Origin: an uncultured Oscillospiraceae bacterium
GTDB lineage: Bacteria; Bacillota_A; Clostridia; Oscillospirales; Oscillospiraceae
NCBI GenBank assembly: GCA_900754605.1
Contig: CAAEDK010000265.1
Location: 1 to 50,525 of the forward strand
DNA: 50,525 bases
Direction of reading: 5' to 3'
The stretch's first letter is position 1. Each line of letters opens with the position of its first letter. Shown one piece after another: positions 34,485 through 44,260 of this stretch. A program made the position numbers and the translations under genes. The notes beneath the pieces are model-generated. The model saw only the letters and a program-made list of their open reading frames with translations. It was not told the origin of the DNA and did not search any database.

Positions 34485-36293
34485 ATGACCGATCAATCTA
34501 AAATCCGCAATTTCAGCATCATCGCACACATTGACCACGGAAAATCCACCCTGTCTGACCGGCTCATCGAGCTGTGCGGTGCGGTGGAGCAGCGTCAGAT
34601 GGAAAGCCAGCTGCTGGACAACATGGATCTGGAGCGGGAGCGCGGCATCACCATCAAGGCCCGGGCCGTCCGTCTGGACTATAAAGCGGAGGATGGCAAT
34701 ACCTATGCTCTGAACCTCATCGATACCCCGGGCCATGTGGACTTTAACTATGAGGTATCTCGCTCCTTGGCCGCCTGTGAAGGAGCCGTCCTCATCGTGG
34801 ATGCCTCTCAGGGCATCGAGGCCCAGACCCTTGCCAACACCTACCTGGCCATGGAGCACGACCTGGAGATCCTGCCGGTGATCAACAAAATTGATTTGCC
34901 TGCCGCCGACCCCCAGCGGGTGAAGGACGAGGTGGAAAATATCCTGGCCCTCCCAGCTCAGGATGCTCCGGAGATCTCTGCCAAGCAGGGCGTCAATATC
35001 CCTGCGGTTCTGGAAGATATTGTTCAAAATATTCCCGCTCCCCAGGGTGATCCAAATGCTCCCTTAAAGGCTCTGATCTTTGACAGCCAATATGATCCCT
35101 ATGTAGGTGTTATCGTCTATTTCCGCGTCATGGAAGGCACTTTGAAAAAAGGGATGGAGGTCAGGATGATGGCTTCCGGTGCCCAGTACAGCGTACTGGA
35201 TTGTGGTTATCTCAAGCCTTTGGGCATGGAATCCGCTCCCCAGTTGTCCGCCGGCGAGGTAGGATGGTTTACCGCCTCCATCAAAAACGTAAAGGACACA
35301 CGGGTGGGTGATACCATCACCGGGGTGGAGCAGACTGCCGCCGAGGCACTGCCTGGCTACCGTCCCGCCCAGCCCATGGTTTACTGCGGCATCTACACCG
35401 AGGACGGCTCTAAGTATCCAGACCTGCGTGACGCCTTGGAAAAGCTGCAACTCAACGATGCCTCCCTGTCTTTTGAGCCAGAGTCCTCTGTGGCCTTAGG
35501 CTTCGGTTTCCGATGCGGCTTTTTAGGGATGCTTCACATGGAAATCATCCAGGAGCGCCTGGAGCGTGAGTTCGACCTGGACTTGGTAACTACATTACCC
35601 TCCGTTATTTATGAGGTAACAAAAACTGATGGTACTGTTGTCCGGGTGGATAACCCCCATAATTACCCCGATCCCGGCTCCATCAGCGAGGCACGTGAGC
35701 CTTACGCCAAGGTGTCCATCATTGCGCCTCCAGACTATGTGGGCAATATTATGCCCATGTGTCAAGACCGTCGAGGCATTTTTAAAGATATGCAGTATCT
35801 GGATACCAATCTTGTAGAACTGCACTACTCCATGCCAATTGGTGAGATCATTTACGACTTCTTCGATGCACTGAAGGCCCGTACTAAGGGATACGCCAGC
35901 CTGGACTACGAGTTGGAAGACTATGAAAAGAGCGATCTGGTGAAGGTAGATCTCCTTCTAAACGGAGACCAGGTAGACGCTCTGAGTTTCATTGTCCACC
36001 GAGAAAAAGCGTATGGTCGTGCCCGGAAGATCTGTGAAAAGTTGAAGGAGAACATCCCCCGTCAGCTGTTTGAGGTTCCAGTTCAGGCAGCAATCGGCGG
36101 CAAGATCATCGCCCGTGAAACTGTCAAGGCCATGCGCAAGGACGTGCTGGCCAAGTGCTATGGCGGTGACATCACCCGGAAAAAGAAACTGCTTGAGAAG
36201 CAGAAAGAAGGCAAAAAGAAAATGCGCACCTTGGGCACTGTGCAGCTGCCCACCGAAGCCTTCATGGCAGTGCTTAAGCTGGATGAGGAATAA
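34485..36293 (+). CDS. lepA: Elongation factor 4 (LepA)
   Basis: A ribosome-bound GTPase of 602 residues that promotes translocation or back-translocation during translation stress. The P-loop is in [15 protein letters not shown], with the DTPGHVDF and [10 protein letters not shown] motifs following, and the typical C-terminal domain with a basic end ([19 protein letters not shown]). The ATG at 34485 has AAGGAGG 11 bases upstream. A -10-like TATAAT sits at 34410-34415 without a good -35. It ends with a possible hairpin. Confidence 0.97.
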   Translation: MTDQSKIRNFSIIAHIDHGKSTLSDRLIELCGAVEQRQMESQLLDNMDLERERGITIKARAVRLDYKAEDGNTYALNLIDTPGHVDFNYEVSRSLAACEGAVLIVDASQGIEAQTLANTYLAMEHDLEILPVINKIDLPAADPQRVKDEVENILALPAQDAPEISAKQGVNIPAVLEDIVQNIPAPQGDPNAPLKALIFDSQYDPYVGVIVYFRVMEGTLKKGMEVRMMASGAQYSVLDCGYLKPLGMESAPQLSAGEVGWFTASIKNVKDTRVGDTITGVEQTAAEALPGYRPAQPMVYCGIYTEDGSKYPDLRDALEKLQLNDASLSFEPESSVALGFGFRCGFLGMLHMEIIQERLEREFDLDLVTTLPSVIYEVTKTDGTVVRVDNPHNYPDPGSISEAREPYAKVSIIAPPDYVGNIMPMCQDRRGIFKDMQYLDTNLVELHYSMPIGEIIYDFFDALKARTKGYASLDYELEDYEKSDLVKVDLLLNGDQVDALSFIVHREKAYGRARKICEKLKENIPRQLFEVPVQAAIGGKIIARETVKAMRKDVLAKCYGGDITRKKKLLEKQKEGKKKMRTLGTVQLPTEAFMAVLKLDEE

Positions 36294-36307
36294 CTTCAAA
36301 ATCCGTT

Positions 36308-36348
36308 GAGAAACCCCGCTCATGCTTGATGGATGAGCCGGGTTTCTC
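36308..36348 (+). terminator. Possible terminator of lepA
   Basis: An inverted repeat of about 15 bp (GAGAAACCC.. with ..GGGTTTCTC, 36308-36348), but no T-tract follows. Confidence 0.4.
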
Positions 36349-36471
36349 AATGGATTAACTATAAAAGGATCCAGTGTTATCCCTCCATAGGTTCAACACC
36401 CATGTACCACGAATTGCAGTAACATACATTTGAGCCATGTACCGCTCCCTTACGGATTGTAAATCGTTCTA

Positions 36472-37227
36472 TCATGCCGGGCACTGTCGGCCCGTGTGAT
36501 CGATGGTATACTCCCCATCCAGGATGATTTGGGAGATTGGCACAAAGGTATAACCCTCCTGAATAAGGTCAGTTAGGATGGAGGGCAGGGCCTCCGGTGT
36601 GTGCTTGGCTGCATTGTGAAACAAAACGATGGAGCCGGGCTGGACCTTGTCTGTGACCCGTTTTACAATCTCCTGAGCCGGGATCTCTTTCCAGTCCAAA
36701 CTGTCCACATCCCACTGGATGGGTTCCATGCCAATGGACCGTACGGCGCGGATCGCGTTGTCATCGTAGTCTCCATAGGGCAGGCGCACCAGGGTAGGCC
36801 GTACGCCAGTGACTGCCTCAATTTTATCATTGCAGGCATTCAGGTCATCTATCACCGCTTGCGGTGACAACTGAGGATAATGGGCATGCGTATTGGAGTG
36901 GTTCATCACTTCGTGCCCCGCTTCATGGAGCGCCTTGACTGACTCCGGGTATTTTTCCACCCAGTCACCCACTACAAAAAAGGTGGCCTTAACTTGAAAG
37001 CGGTCAAGGATGTCGATCAGGGTCTGCGTGTCCTCGTTCCCCCAGGCAGCATCAAAGCTGATGGACACCAGCTTTTGGTCTCTCTGTACACAGTAAATGG
37101 GCAGCTGCCGCGCAGATGCCGAGGCATCTACGGCAGCTGGATAGTTGACCACATAGAACATGAGTACAGCTATAATTCCACAGATTGCAACAGAAATCGA
37201 GCTCCGACGGATTAAAAATGCTCTCAT
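36472..37227 (-). CDS. PdaB-like polysaccharide deacetylase
   Basis: A 251-residue secreted or membrane-anchored NodB-fold enzyme. It starts with a signal anchor (about residues 8-30) and has the SFDAAWGNEDT motif 1, with the DAAW variant seen in the PdaB/spore-associated branch, and the HSNTH motif 2 near residue 109. PdaB-type proteins are tied to spore cortex development, so a sporulation role is likely. A CATATACT element (37267-37260) upstream resembles a late sporulation -10, without an assignable -35. It is monocistronic, opposite to lepA and the symporter gene. Confidence 0.8.
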   Translation of the reverse strand: MRAFLIRRSSISVAICGIIAVLMFYVVNYPAAVDASASARQLPIYCVQRDQKLVSISFDAAWGNEDTQTLIDILDRFQVKATFFVVGDWVEKYPESVKALHEAGHEVMNHSNTHAHYPQLSPQAVIDDLNACNDKIEAVTGVRPTLVRLPYGDYDDNAIRAVRSIGMEPIQWDVDSLDWKEIPAQEIVKRVTDKVQPGSIVLFHNAAKHTPEALPSILTDLIQEGYTFVPISQIILDGEYTIDHTGRQCPA

Positions 37228-37346
37228 AAGAACTTCCTCCTGCCTTTTTTATTGTTCTCAGTATATGTCTCTGCTCCAGCGGTCATGTCGCAACCGCCTC
37301 ATCAACGCTTTAAACAAAAAAAGTGCACAAGATTGTCTGGAGCCTA

Positions 37347-37374
37347 TTGCGTTCCGATTTTTTATCTGTATAAT
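37347..37374 (+). promoter_or_regulatory. Promoter of the symporter gene
   Basis: TTGCGT (37347-37352) and a perfect TATAAT (37369-37374) are separated by 16 bp. Confidence 0.6.
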
Positions 37375-37476
37375 AAAGGAGACAAACGCCCTGTGGTCCG
37401 CCCCGGGGCGTCTCCCATGGCCAACCAGGACTGATTCTGACAGCGCACCCCAAAATCACACCTAAAGGAGCACATC

Positions 37477-38892
37477 ATGGAACTGATCATACAACTTATC
37501 TCAACCGTGTATAAATTCTTATGGGGAGATCTTTTCACCATTCCCCTGCCTGGCGGCAATTCTATGAGTGTATCCCTGCTGGTGCTGCTGCTCATTCCCA
37601 CGGGGATCTACTTCACCATCCGCACCCGTGCCATGCCCCTGCGTCTCTTTCCCGAGATGCTCCGTGTGACCGTTGAGAAGCGTGTGGACAGCCACCTGGG
37701 CTCCATTTCCGGGATCCAGGCGCTTGTGGTCTCCACTGCCACCCGGGTGGGCATGGGCAATCTGGTCGGCGTGGTGGCCGCCATCTCCGCTGGCGGCGCC
37801 GGAGCAGTGTTCTGGATGTGGATCTCCGCGCTGCTGGGTTCCTCCACCGCTTTTATCGAGGCCACACTGTCCCAACTCTATAAGCAGAAGGACCCCCTCT
37901 ACGGAGGCTACCGCGGCGGCCCGGCCTACTATATCCACCAGTACGCACAGCAGAAGCTGGGCGGAAAGCCCCGCCGCTACTCTGTGGTGGCTGTGCTCTT
38001 TGCCATCTCCGGCCTGATCTGCTGGTGCGGCATCAGCCAGGTCATCAGCAACTCGGTGTCCAGTTCCTTCCAGACTGCGTTCAACATCCCTCCTCTGTAC
38101 TCCACCCTTTTGTTGGTCACGCTGGCTGCCATCATCGTGCTGCGTAAGAATGCCAGTGTCAAGGTTCTGGATGTGCTGGTCCCCATCATGGCCGGCTGCT
38201 ATTTTCTGATCACAATTTTCCTGCTGATCAAGAATGCTGCCCTGCTGCCCTCCGTATTCCAGCGCATTTTTGAGGAAGCCTTTGGCCTGCGTCAGATTGC
38301 GGCAGGTGGATTTGGCGCAGTACTGATGCAGGGTGTGAAACGCGGCCTGTTCTCCAACGAAGCCGGCTCCGGCTCTGCCCCCTGTGCCGCCGCCGCTGCG
38401 GATGTAAGCCACCCTGCCAAGGCTGGCCTGCTCCAGGCGCTGGGCGTGTTTATCGACACCATCGTTATTTGCAGCTGCACCGCCTTCATCATGCTGGTCA
38501 CCCCCGCCGCAGATATTCAGGGACTGGAGGGCATGGGCCTGCTCCAGGCCTCCATGGAGTATCACTTAGGTCAGTTCGGTGTGATTTTTATCGCAGTGAT
38601 CCTATGGCTGTTCAGCTTCTCTACTTTCATCGGGATCCTATTCTACGCCCGTTCTAATGTGGCATATCTGTTTGGAGACAACTGGGCCTCTCAGACAGGG
38701 TATAAGATCCTGGCTCTGGTCATGCTCTTCATCGGCGGCCTGGCCACCTACACCTTTGTGTGGGATCTGGGCGATGTGGGCATTGGTCTAATGACTATCT
38801 TTAACATCCTGGTCATTCTCCCCATGTCTAAGGAGGCGCTGGCCTCCCTACGGGAGTACGAACAGCAAATCAAGGATCGGAAACGCTCATAA
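37477..38892 (+). CDS. Alanine/glycine:cation symporter family protein (AGCS)
   Basis: A 471-residue membrane protein with about 10 hydrophobic segments. The family signature is visible around GIQALVVSTATRVGMGNLVGVVAAIS (N-terminal) and FSNEAGSGSAPCAAAAADVSHPAKAGL, which are typical of AGCS (sodium/alanine symporter) proteins. The ATG follows AAAGGAGCACATC. It probably imports alanine or glycine with Na+ or H+. It is isolated, with its own promoter and terminator. Confidence 0.92.
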   Translation: MELIIQLISTVYKFLWGDLFTIPLPGGNSMSVSLLVLLLIPTGIYFTIRTRAMPLRLFPEMLRVTVEKRVDSHLGSISGIQALVVSTATRVGMGNLVGVVAAISAGGAGAVFWMWISALLGSSTAFIEATLSQLYKQKDPLYGGYRGGPAYYIHQYAQQKLGGKPRRYSVVAVLFAISGLICWCGISQVISNSVSSSFQTAFNIPPLYSTLLLVTLAAIIVLRKNASVKVLDVLVPIMAGCYFLITIFLLIKNAALLPSVFQRIFEEAFGLRQIAAGGFGAVLMQGVKRGLFSNEAGSGSAPCAAAAADVSHPAKAGLLQALGVFIDTIVICSCTAFIMLVTPAADIQGLEGMGLLQASMEYHLGQFGVIFIAVILWLFSFSTFIGILFYARSNVAYLFGDNWASQTGYKILALVMLFIGGLATYTFVWDLGDVGIGLMTIFNILVILPMSKEALASLREYEQQIKDRKRS

Positions 38893-38903
38893 CAGCTTCA
38901 ATC

Positions 38904-38944
38904 AAAAGGACGAAGCCCCGGCACAGCTGGGGCTTCGTCCTTTT
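38904..38944. terminator. Bidirectional terminator between the symporter gene and the aro operon
   Basis: A 16-bp stem (AAAAGGACGAAGCCCC with GGGGCTTCGTCCTTTT, plus TAT). It ends the symporter transcript and, read leftward, probably also the aro operon, whose last gene stops at 39057 with no nearer hairpin. Confidence 0.85.
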
Positions 38945-39056
38945 ATATACATGACAAACATTTTGGTGCCTTGTTCTAAAACCCAGCAGCCTTGTGCCGC
39001 AAGACTCCGGTGCAGGTTTTGGCACCGCCGGCAGAACATGACAGCCCATCAACAGG

Positions 39057-39488
39057 TCATTTTTCCTTTCCTGCCAGATAGCAAATCGCCCGGCGGTAGC
39101 CCTCAAACCCAAGACCGGCAAAAGTCTTTTCACAGGCCATACCTGGGTAAGAAATCTGGCGAAAGGATTCTCGTGCGTGGACATTCGAAAGATGGACCTC
39201 CACCGCAGGCAGCGCCACCGCCTTCAGGGCGTCCAAAATAGTCACGCTGGTGTGGGTGTAGGCGGCGGGATTGATAATGATGCCGTCCATTCTGCCGTAA
39301 GCCTCCTGGATCTTGTCTACAATGGCCCCCTCATGATTGGACTGGAACAGCTCCACCTCTACTCCAAATTCCGCCGCGGAGGCACGAATGAAGTTCTCCA
39401 GTGCAGAGAAATCCTGCCGGCCATAGATGTCGGGCTCCCGGATCCCCAACAGGTTTAAGTTGGGACCGTTGATCACAAGCAATTTCAT
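39057..39488 (-). CDS. aroQ: 3-dehydroquinate dehydratase, type II
   Basis: A 143-residue type II enzyme (dodecameric) of the shikimate pathway. It has the NGPNLNLLGIREPDIYG start with the catalytic tyrosine region, ELFQSNHEGAIVDKI, INPAAYTHTSVTILDAL (histidine/asparagine site) and VEVHLSNVHARESFR. It overlaps aroE by ATGA. It is the last gene of the operon. Confidence 0.96.
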   Translation of the reverse strand: MKLLVINGPNLNLLGIREPDIYGRQDFSALENFIRASAAEFGVEVELFQSNHEGAIVDKIQEAYGRMDGIIINPAAYTHTSVTILDALKAVALPAVEVHLSNVHARESFRQISYPGMACEKTFAGLGFEGYRRAICYLAGKEK

Positions 39489-40723
39489 AATACAAGCCTC
39501 CTGATGATTTCTTCTGCCGTCTCCTCCGGTGTGCCGTGGTTGTCCACCGTCAGGTCGGCCAATTTTTCATAGAGCGGGGCCCGCCTGCGGTACAGTTCCT
39601 CCAGCGGAGTGGTCTGAGACACAGGGCGTCCGCTGGTGGGAAGCAGCTTCAATTCCCGGCGGAGGTAGATCACCGTGGAATTCTGCCGCATGGGATCCCA
39701 GTTCTCACGGCGGGTAACAATGCCGCCGCCGCAGGAGATGACCTGTCCGGACAGCTTGGACAACTGGCACAGGGCCTGGTGCTCCCGGCTTCGGAAGCCC
39801 TCCTCCCCCTCTTGCTTGAAAAGGTCCGGGATGGAGCAGCTGGCCTCTGCCTCCACCTGATGGTCCACATCGGCCAGGGGCCGGCCCAGTCGGTCCGCCA
39901 GGATCTGCCCCACTGTGGTCTTGCCGCAGCCCGGCATCCCAATCAGAAGCAAATTCTGTGTCTGGCGTTCCATCTGCTGTATGATTTCCTCCACCCGGCG
40001 GTCCGGGATCGTCCGGCCCAGAAAGCGCTCCGCCGCAGCCTTGGCCTGGGCCACCAGCATCCCGAGCCCATTGGAGCACAGCAGGTCCAGGCGCGCCGCA
40101 TCCAGCAGAAGCTGGGTGCGGGCGGGGTTGTAAATCAGATCGAATACACCTTCACAGTTGGGGAACTGCTCCAGATCCACCGGAGACACCCCAGTATTGG
40201 GGTACATCCCGACTGGGGTAGCATTAACAATGAGCTGTGCATCAGCGTGGCGATCCAGATTTTTATAGTTGTTTGGGCCTCTGCGGGAGATACCCACCGT
40301 CTCCCGGGCGCCCAGGTCGGCCAGCACTGTATGGACAGTCAAGGAGGCTCCACCGGACCCCAGCACCAGCGCCTTCTTTCCCCGCACTTGGGCTCCAGCG
40401 GCCTGGAGCAGATAGCGGAATCCGTCATAGTCTGTGTTATCCCCGTAGAGAGTCCCGTCCGGGCGGCGGAGAAGGGTATTGACACTGCCGATCCTCTCAG
40501 CTGCGGGGGAAAGCGCATCACAGCAGGCCATCACTGTTTTTTTGTAGGGAATGGTCACGTTCAGCCCACGGAACCGCCCCATCCGGAGAAATGGCTCCAC
40601 CTCCTCCGGCTGAAGTTCCACAAGCTGATAGTCATAGTCGCCCAGCTGTCGGTGGATGGCAGGCGAGAAGCTGTGTCCCAGCAGCTGGCCCAGCAGACCG
40701 AACTCCAAATTACCCGGGCGCAT
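39485..40723 (-). CDS. aroE-aroK: Shikimate dehydrogenase - shikimate kinase fusion
   Basis: A 412-residue bifunctional protein. Residues 1 to about 250 are shikimate dehydrogenase (HSFSPAIH, NVTIPYKKTV, the NADP site LGSGGASLTV, NATPVGMYP). Residues about 255-412 are shikimate kinase, with a P-loop GMPGCGKTTVGQ, the DVDHQVEAE and CGGGIVTRRENW substrate motifs and a lid arginine region (RLSP-like RRAPLYEKLA). The ATG at 40723 overlaps the pheA stop, with AGGAGG 10 bases upstream; a longer frame is rejected. Both active-site sets look intact. Confidence 0.9.
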   Translation of the reverse strand: MRPGNLEFGLLGQLLGHSFSPAIHRQLGDYDYQLVELQPEEVEPFLRMGRFRGLNVTIPYKKTVMACCDALSPAAERIGSVNTLLRRPDGTLYGDNTDYDGFRYLLQAAGAQVRGKKALVLGSGGASLTVHTVLADLGARETVGISRRGPNNYKNLDRHADAQLIVNATPVGMYPNTGVSPVDLEQFPNCEGVFDLIYNPARTQLLLDAARLDLLCSNGLGMLVAQAKAAAERFLGRTIPDRRVEEIIQQMERQTQNLLLIGMPGCGKTTVGQILADRLGRPLADVDHQVEAEASCSIPDLFKQEGEEGFRSREHQALCQLSKLSGQVISCGGGIVTRRENWDPMRQNSTVIYLRRELKLLPTSGRPVSQTTPLEELYRRRAPLYEKLADLTVDNHGTPEETAEEIIRRLVL

Positions 40724-41874
40724 CAGCAAATAACCTCCTGATAGGTCCCCAGATAGCGGCACTGCTCGCTCTCCTCCTCCAGATCCCGGAACAGCCGCTC
40801 CATCTCCGGGGCGTAGACAGAACATTCCAAATCGAAGTAGAACATGAACTCAAACTCCCGGTTCGGAAGGGGTCTGCTCTCCAGCTTTTGCAGGTTGATA
40901 CCCAGGGCGTAGAATTTGGACAGAACATGGTAGAGCGCTCCCGGCTTGTGCGGCAGGGTCATCATCAGAGAGGTCCGGTCAGCCCCGGGATAGATCTCCG
41001 GCTTTTGGGAGATGCAGATGAAGCGGGTATAGTTGTTGTCCCGGTTCTGTACATTGGTACGCAGCAGCTCCAGGCCGTAGGTCTCACCGCAGAAGCGGGA
41101 GGAGAGGGCGGCCACGTCCCGCCGCTCCGACTGGGAGACCATGCGGGCGGCCACGGCGGTATTGGGCACTACGGTTACCTTGACTCCCTTCAGCTCCCCC
41201 AGAAAGGCAGAGCACTGTTTAATGGCCTGCTCGTGGGAGAAGATCTCTTTGATGTCTGCAAGATCAGTCCCGGCCTTGGCCAGCAGGTTATGGCTCACCT
41301 TCAGGCGGGCGGAGCGGACGATAGAGAAGTTGTGGCGAGTCATCAGGTCATAGATCGCATTGACCGAGCCGGCAGTGCTGTTCTCAACCGGCAGAATACC
41401 GTACTGGCACATCCCACTCTCTACTGCCTTGAACACATGCTCAAAGGTATCAAAGTAAAGGATGGTGGGAGATTTGAAGATACTGTCACAGGCAATTTGG
41501 GAGTAAGCCCCCTCGATACCCTGGCAGGCCACCACAGCCCGCTGTGGAAACAGTTCCGGCGTAGTCCGCAGCGCAGTGCGGATGCTCTCATAGACCGGAG
41601 AGCCGGATCCTCCGCACTGCTTCTGATAGGAGCGGCTGGCCGCCATAATGGAGCGGTATACCGCCTCCGCGTAGTCAGCCAGCTCCTCCCCAGCCAGACT
41701 GCCCACCTTGGCCAACAGGGCCCGCTCCCGGCCTGCATCCAGTATCGGGAGGTCATGCTCCTGCTTATAAGCAGCCACCTGGCGTGAGACCGCCATCCGC
41801 TGCTTGAACAATTCGACCAGCTTCTGGTCAATGCCGTCGATTTCTTCCCGCAGCTGCATCAAATTCTGATCCAT
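40723..41874 (-). CDS. pheA: Bifunctional chorismate mutase / prephenate dehydratase
   Basis: A 383-residue P-protein that makes phenylpyruvate from chorismate. Residues 1-85 form the AroQ-type chorismate mutase (REEIDGIDQKLVELFKQRMAVSRQVAAYK), 110-285 the prephenate dehydratase (GIEGAYSQIA, GILPVENSTAGSV), and 290-383 an ACT domain (SLMMTLPHKPGALYHVL, LESRPLPNREFEFMFYFDLE) for phenylalanine feedback. The ATG at 41874 follows GAGGAGAGTCAAT; the frame upstream is inside aroC and is rejected. Confidence 0.95.
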   Translation of the reverse strand: MDQNLMQLREEIDGIDQKLVELFKQRMAVSRQVAAYKQEHDLPILDAGRERALLAKVGSLAGEELADYAEAVYRSIMAASRSYQKQCGGSGSPVYESIRTALRTTPELFPQRAVVACQGIEGAYSQIACDSIFKSPTILYFDTFEHVFKAVESGMCQYGILPVENSTAGSVNAIYDLMTRHNFSIVRSARLKVSHNLLAKAGTDLADIKEIFSHEQAIKQCSAFLGELKGVKVTVVPNTAVAARMVSQSERRDVAALSSRFCGETYGLELLRTNVQNRDNNYTRFICISQKPEIYPGADRTSLMMTLPHKPGALYHVLSKFYALGINLQKLESRPLPNREFEFMFYFDLECSVYAPEMERLFRDLEEESEQCRYLGTYQEVIC

Positions 41875-41894
41875 ATTGACTCTCCTCTCTCGAT

Positions 41895-43019
41895 TCAAGG
41901 CCGCATACCCTGGGACGTGCTCCATTCGATCCGGTCTGTGTTCCGATCCAGCACTGCATCCAATAGGACCAGGGCGGCAGCGGCCTCCACCACAGGGACA
42001 GCCCGGGGTACAATACACGGGTCATGCCGGCCGGTGATCTGAAGTTCCTCCGCTGCCCCTGTGGACAGGCGCACCGTATGTTGCCGTTGGGCAATAGAGG
42101 GGGTTGGCTTGAAGGCTGCCCGGAACACTATTGGCATCCCGCTGGAGATCCCGCCAAGGATCCCGCCGGCGTGATTGCTGGCGGTGCAGATGTCCCCGTC
42201 CTCTATGATAAATGGGTCATTATGTTCCGAGCCCCGCAGTTCAGCTGCTCCGAAACCAGCGCCGAACTCCACCCCCTTCACCGCAGGGATGGCAAACAGG
42301 GCGGCAGCCAGCTGGCTCTCCAGCCCCTGAAACATCGGACTGCCTACTCCAGCGGGCAGGCCAGTGACCATACATTCCACCACGCCGCCCACCGAGTCCC
42401 CCGCCTCCCTGGCCCGGAGGATCTCCGCCCGCATTCTCTCACCGGCCTTCTCCTCCAGGACGGGGAAAGGGGTACGCTGTACAGCCAGCAGGGTATCCCG
42501 TGTCTCGCCCATTGGAGAGAAGGGCCGATCCTCTATCTGGGCGATGGAGCGGATATGGGCTGCTACTGTGATTCCCCGCCGGGCCAGCAGCTGGACACAG
42601 ATCCCGCCGGCTATACATAGGGGAGCCGTCAGACGGCCAGAAAAATGGCCGCCACCCCGCACATCCTGAAATCCGCTGTACTTGATATGGGCTGTGAGAT
42701 CTGCATGGGATGGGCGGGGCTTATCCCGCAGTTCGTCATAGTCTCTGGATTGGGTGTTGGTGTTCTCTATGACTGCGGTCAGGGGTGCGCCGCAGGTCAT
42801 CCCTTCCACCAACCCGCACAGGATCCGGGGGACGTCCCCCTCTTTCCTGGGAGTGGAGGTGGCATCCCGGCCAGGGGCTCTGCGGCGGAGAAACGACTGA
42901 AGCTGCGCCAGGTCCACGGTCTCCCCTGCGGGAAGGCCGTCCACCGTCACCCCAATGGTCTCCGAGTGGGACTGGCCGAAGATCGAGATATGGATGTGCT
43001 TACCAAAGTATGAGGCCAT
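41895..43019 (-). CDS. aroC: Chorismate synthase
   Basis: A 374-residue FMN-dependent enzyme. Motifs include the GQSHSETIGVTVDG start, RRAPGRDATSTPRKE, PRPSHADL and RGGGHFSGRLTAPL, and a C-terminal region around TPSIAQRQHTVRL. The ATG follows GGAGGAGAGCTCC. It overlaps aroA by 20 bp. Confidence 0.97.
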   Translation of the reverse strand: MASYFGKHIHISIFGQSHSETIGVTVDGLPAGETVDLAQLQSFLRRRAPGRDATSTPRKEGDVPRILCGLVEGMTCGAPLTAVIENTNTQSRDYDELRDKPRPSHADLTAHIKYSGFQDVRGGGHFSGRLTAPLCIAGGICVQLLARRGITVAAHIRSIAQIEDRPFSPMGETRDTLLAVQRTPFPVLEEKAGERMRAEILRAREAGDSVGGVVECMVTGLPAGVGSPMFQGLESQLAAALFAIPAVKGVEFGAGFGAAELRGSEHNDPFIIEDGDICTASNHAGGILGGISSGMPIVFRAAFKPTPSIAQRQHTVRLSTGAAEELQITGRHDPCIVPRAVPVVEAAAALVLLDAVLDRNTDRIEWSTSQGMRP

Positions 43020-44256
43020 GGAGCTCTCCTCCTAACGATTGAAAATGAGTCCAGAATTCCGGATAAGATTTTCTAACGCACTCCGCCCCCAACAGCTTCA
43101 CCGGAGCCTCTGCAAAGGCTGCGCAGACCGCTGCCATCATGGCAATCCGGTGGTCGTTGGCGCAGTCCACAGTACCGCCTCCCGGCAGCCGCGCCACACC
43201 ATGGATAGTCAGGGCATCGGTATGCTCCTCCACCTGTCCCCCCATAGCCCGGAGGGCCAATGTGACCGAAGCAAGGCGGTCACTCTCCTTCATCCGCAGG
43301 CGGGCTGCGTTGGTGAGATGTGTGGTGCCAGCCCGCACGGCAGCCATCGCCGCCAGCGGAGGCACAAGGTCGGGACATTGGGAGACATCTAACTCCACCT
43401 CCCCGGATCGGGCCAGCTTATGGCAGTATGCGGCGATCACCCTGTCTCCCTGCCTGGAGTCTAGGGCCAGACCACGGACATCCACCCGGCCGCCCAAATG
43501 GTTAGCCGCATACCAGAAAGCGGCTTGGGACCAGTCGGCCTCAACAGCCAGGTCTCTGGCCCGGTACTTCTGGCCGCCTGGGATATAGAAGCCATCCTCC
43601 CGTTGCTCCACAGAAACGCCGAACTTATTCAACTCATCCAGAGTCATGTCCACATAGCCCTGGGACTCCAGAGGACTGGTGAGCACCAGGCTGCTGCTCC
43701 CCTCCAGCAGGGGCAGGACGAAGAGCAGGCCGGTGATGAACTGACTGGACACATTGCCCGGCAGGCGATACTCCCCCGGGTCCAGAGCCAGCCGGGCATA
43801 ACCCCGCCCGCCGTCCAGGGTGAGCACGCCGTTTTCCATGTACCAGCAGATTCCTTTCTCCCGGAACAGGTTCTCGTATGGAGCGAGAGGGCGCTCCATA
43901 AGGCGGCCCCGGCCGGTGAAGGCAGCCTCTCCCTGTACCAGAAGGGCCACTGGGATGAGAAACCGCAGCGTGGAGCCACTCTCCCCGCAGTCCAGGGTGG
44001 GGAAAGGTCCTGCCTGTGGGATGGAATTTCCCAGGCCATGGATTCGGAGTATCCCGGGCCCCAGATCCTCCACCAGCGCACCCAGGGCAGACAGGCACCG
44101 GCGGGTGGCCTGGATGTCCTGAGAGTCCGCCAAATTGGAGATGGTACTGATCCCTCCACTGAGAGCCGCAGCGATGAGCGCCCGGTGTGCTTGGGATTTG
44201 CTGGCCGGCGGGGTGACACTGCCTTTCAGCCCGCTTGGAAAAACAGTGATATCCAC
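43000..44256 (-). CDS. aroA: 3-phosphoshikimate 1-carboxyvinyltransferase (EPSP synthase)
   Basis: A 418-residue EPSP synthase. The PPASKSQAHRALIAAALSGG start binds PEP and S3P, the DCGESGSTLRFL motif and the RLRMKESDRL motif follow, and the C-terminal region ends around DCANDHRIAMMAAVCAAF. GTG start with GGGAGGTAAGTCC upstream, inside the end of aroB. Confidence 0.96.
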   Translation of the reverse strand: MDITVFPSGLKGSVTPPASKSQAHRALIAAALSGGISTISNLADSQDIQATRRCLSALGALVEDLGPGILRIHGLGNSIPQAGPFPTLDCGESGSTLRFLIPVALLVQGEAAFTGRGRLMERPLAPYENLFREKGICWYMENGVLTLDGGRGYARLALDPGEYRLPGNVSSQFITGLLFVLPLLEGSSSLVLTSPLESQGYVDMTLDELNKFGVSVEQREDGFYIPGGQKYRARDLAVEADWSQAAFWYAANHLGGRVDVRGLALDSRQGDRVIAAYCHKLARSGEVELDVSQCPDLVPPLAAMAAVRAGTTHLTNAARLRMKESDRLASVTLALRAMGGQVEEHTDALTIHGVARLPGGGTVDCANDHRIAMMAAVCAAFAEAPVKLLGAECVRKSYPEFWTHFQSLGGELHGLILW

Positions 44257-44260
44257 GGAC

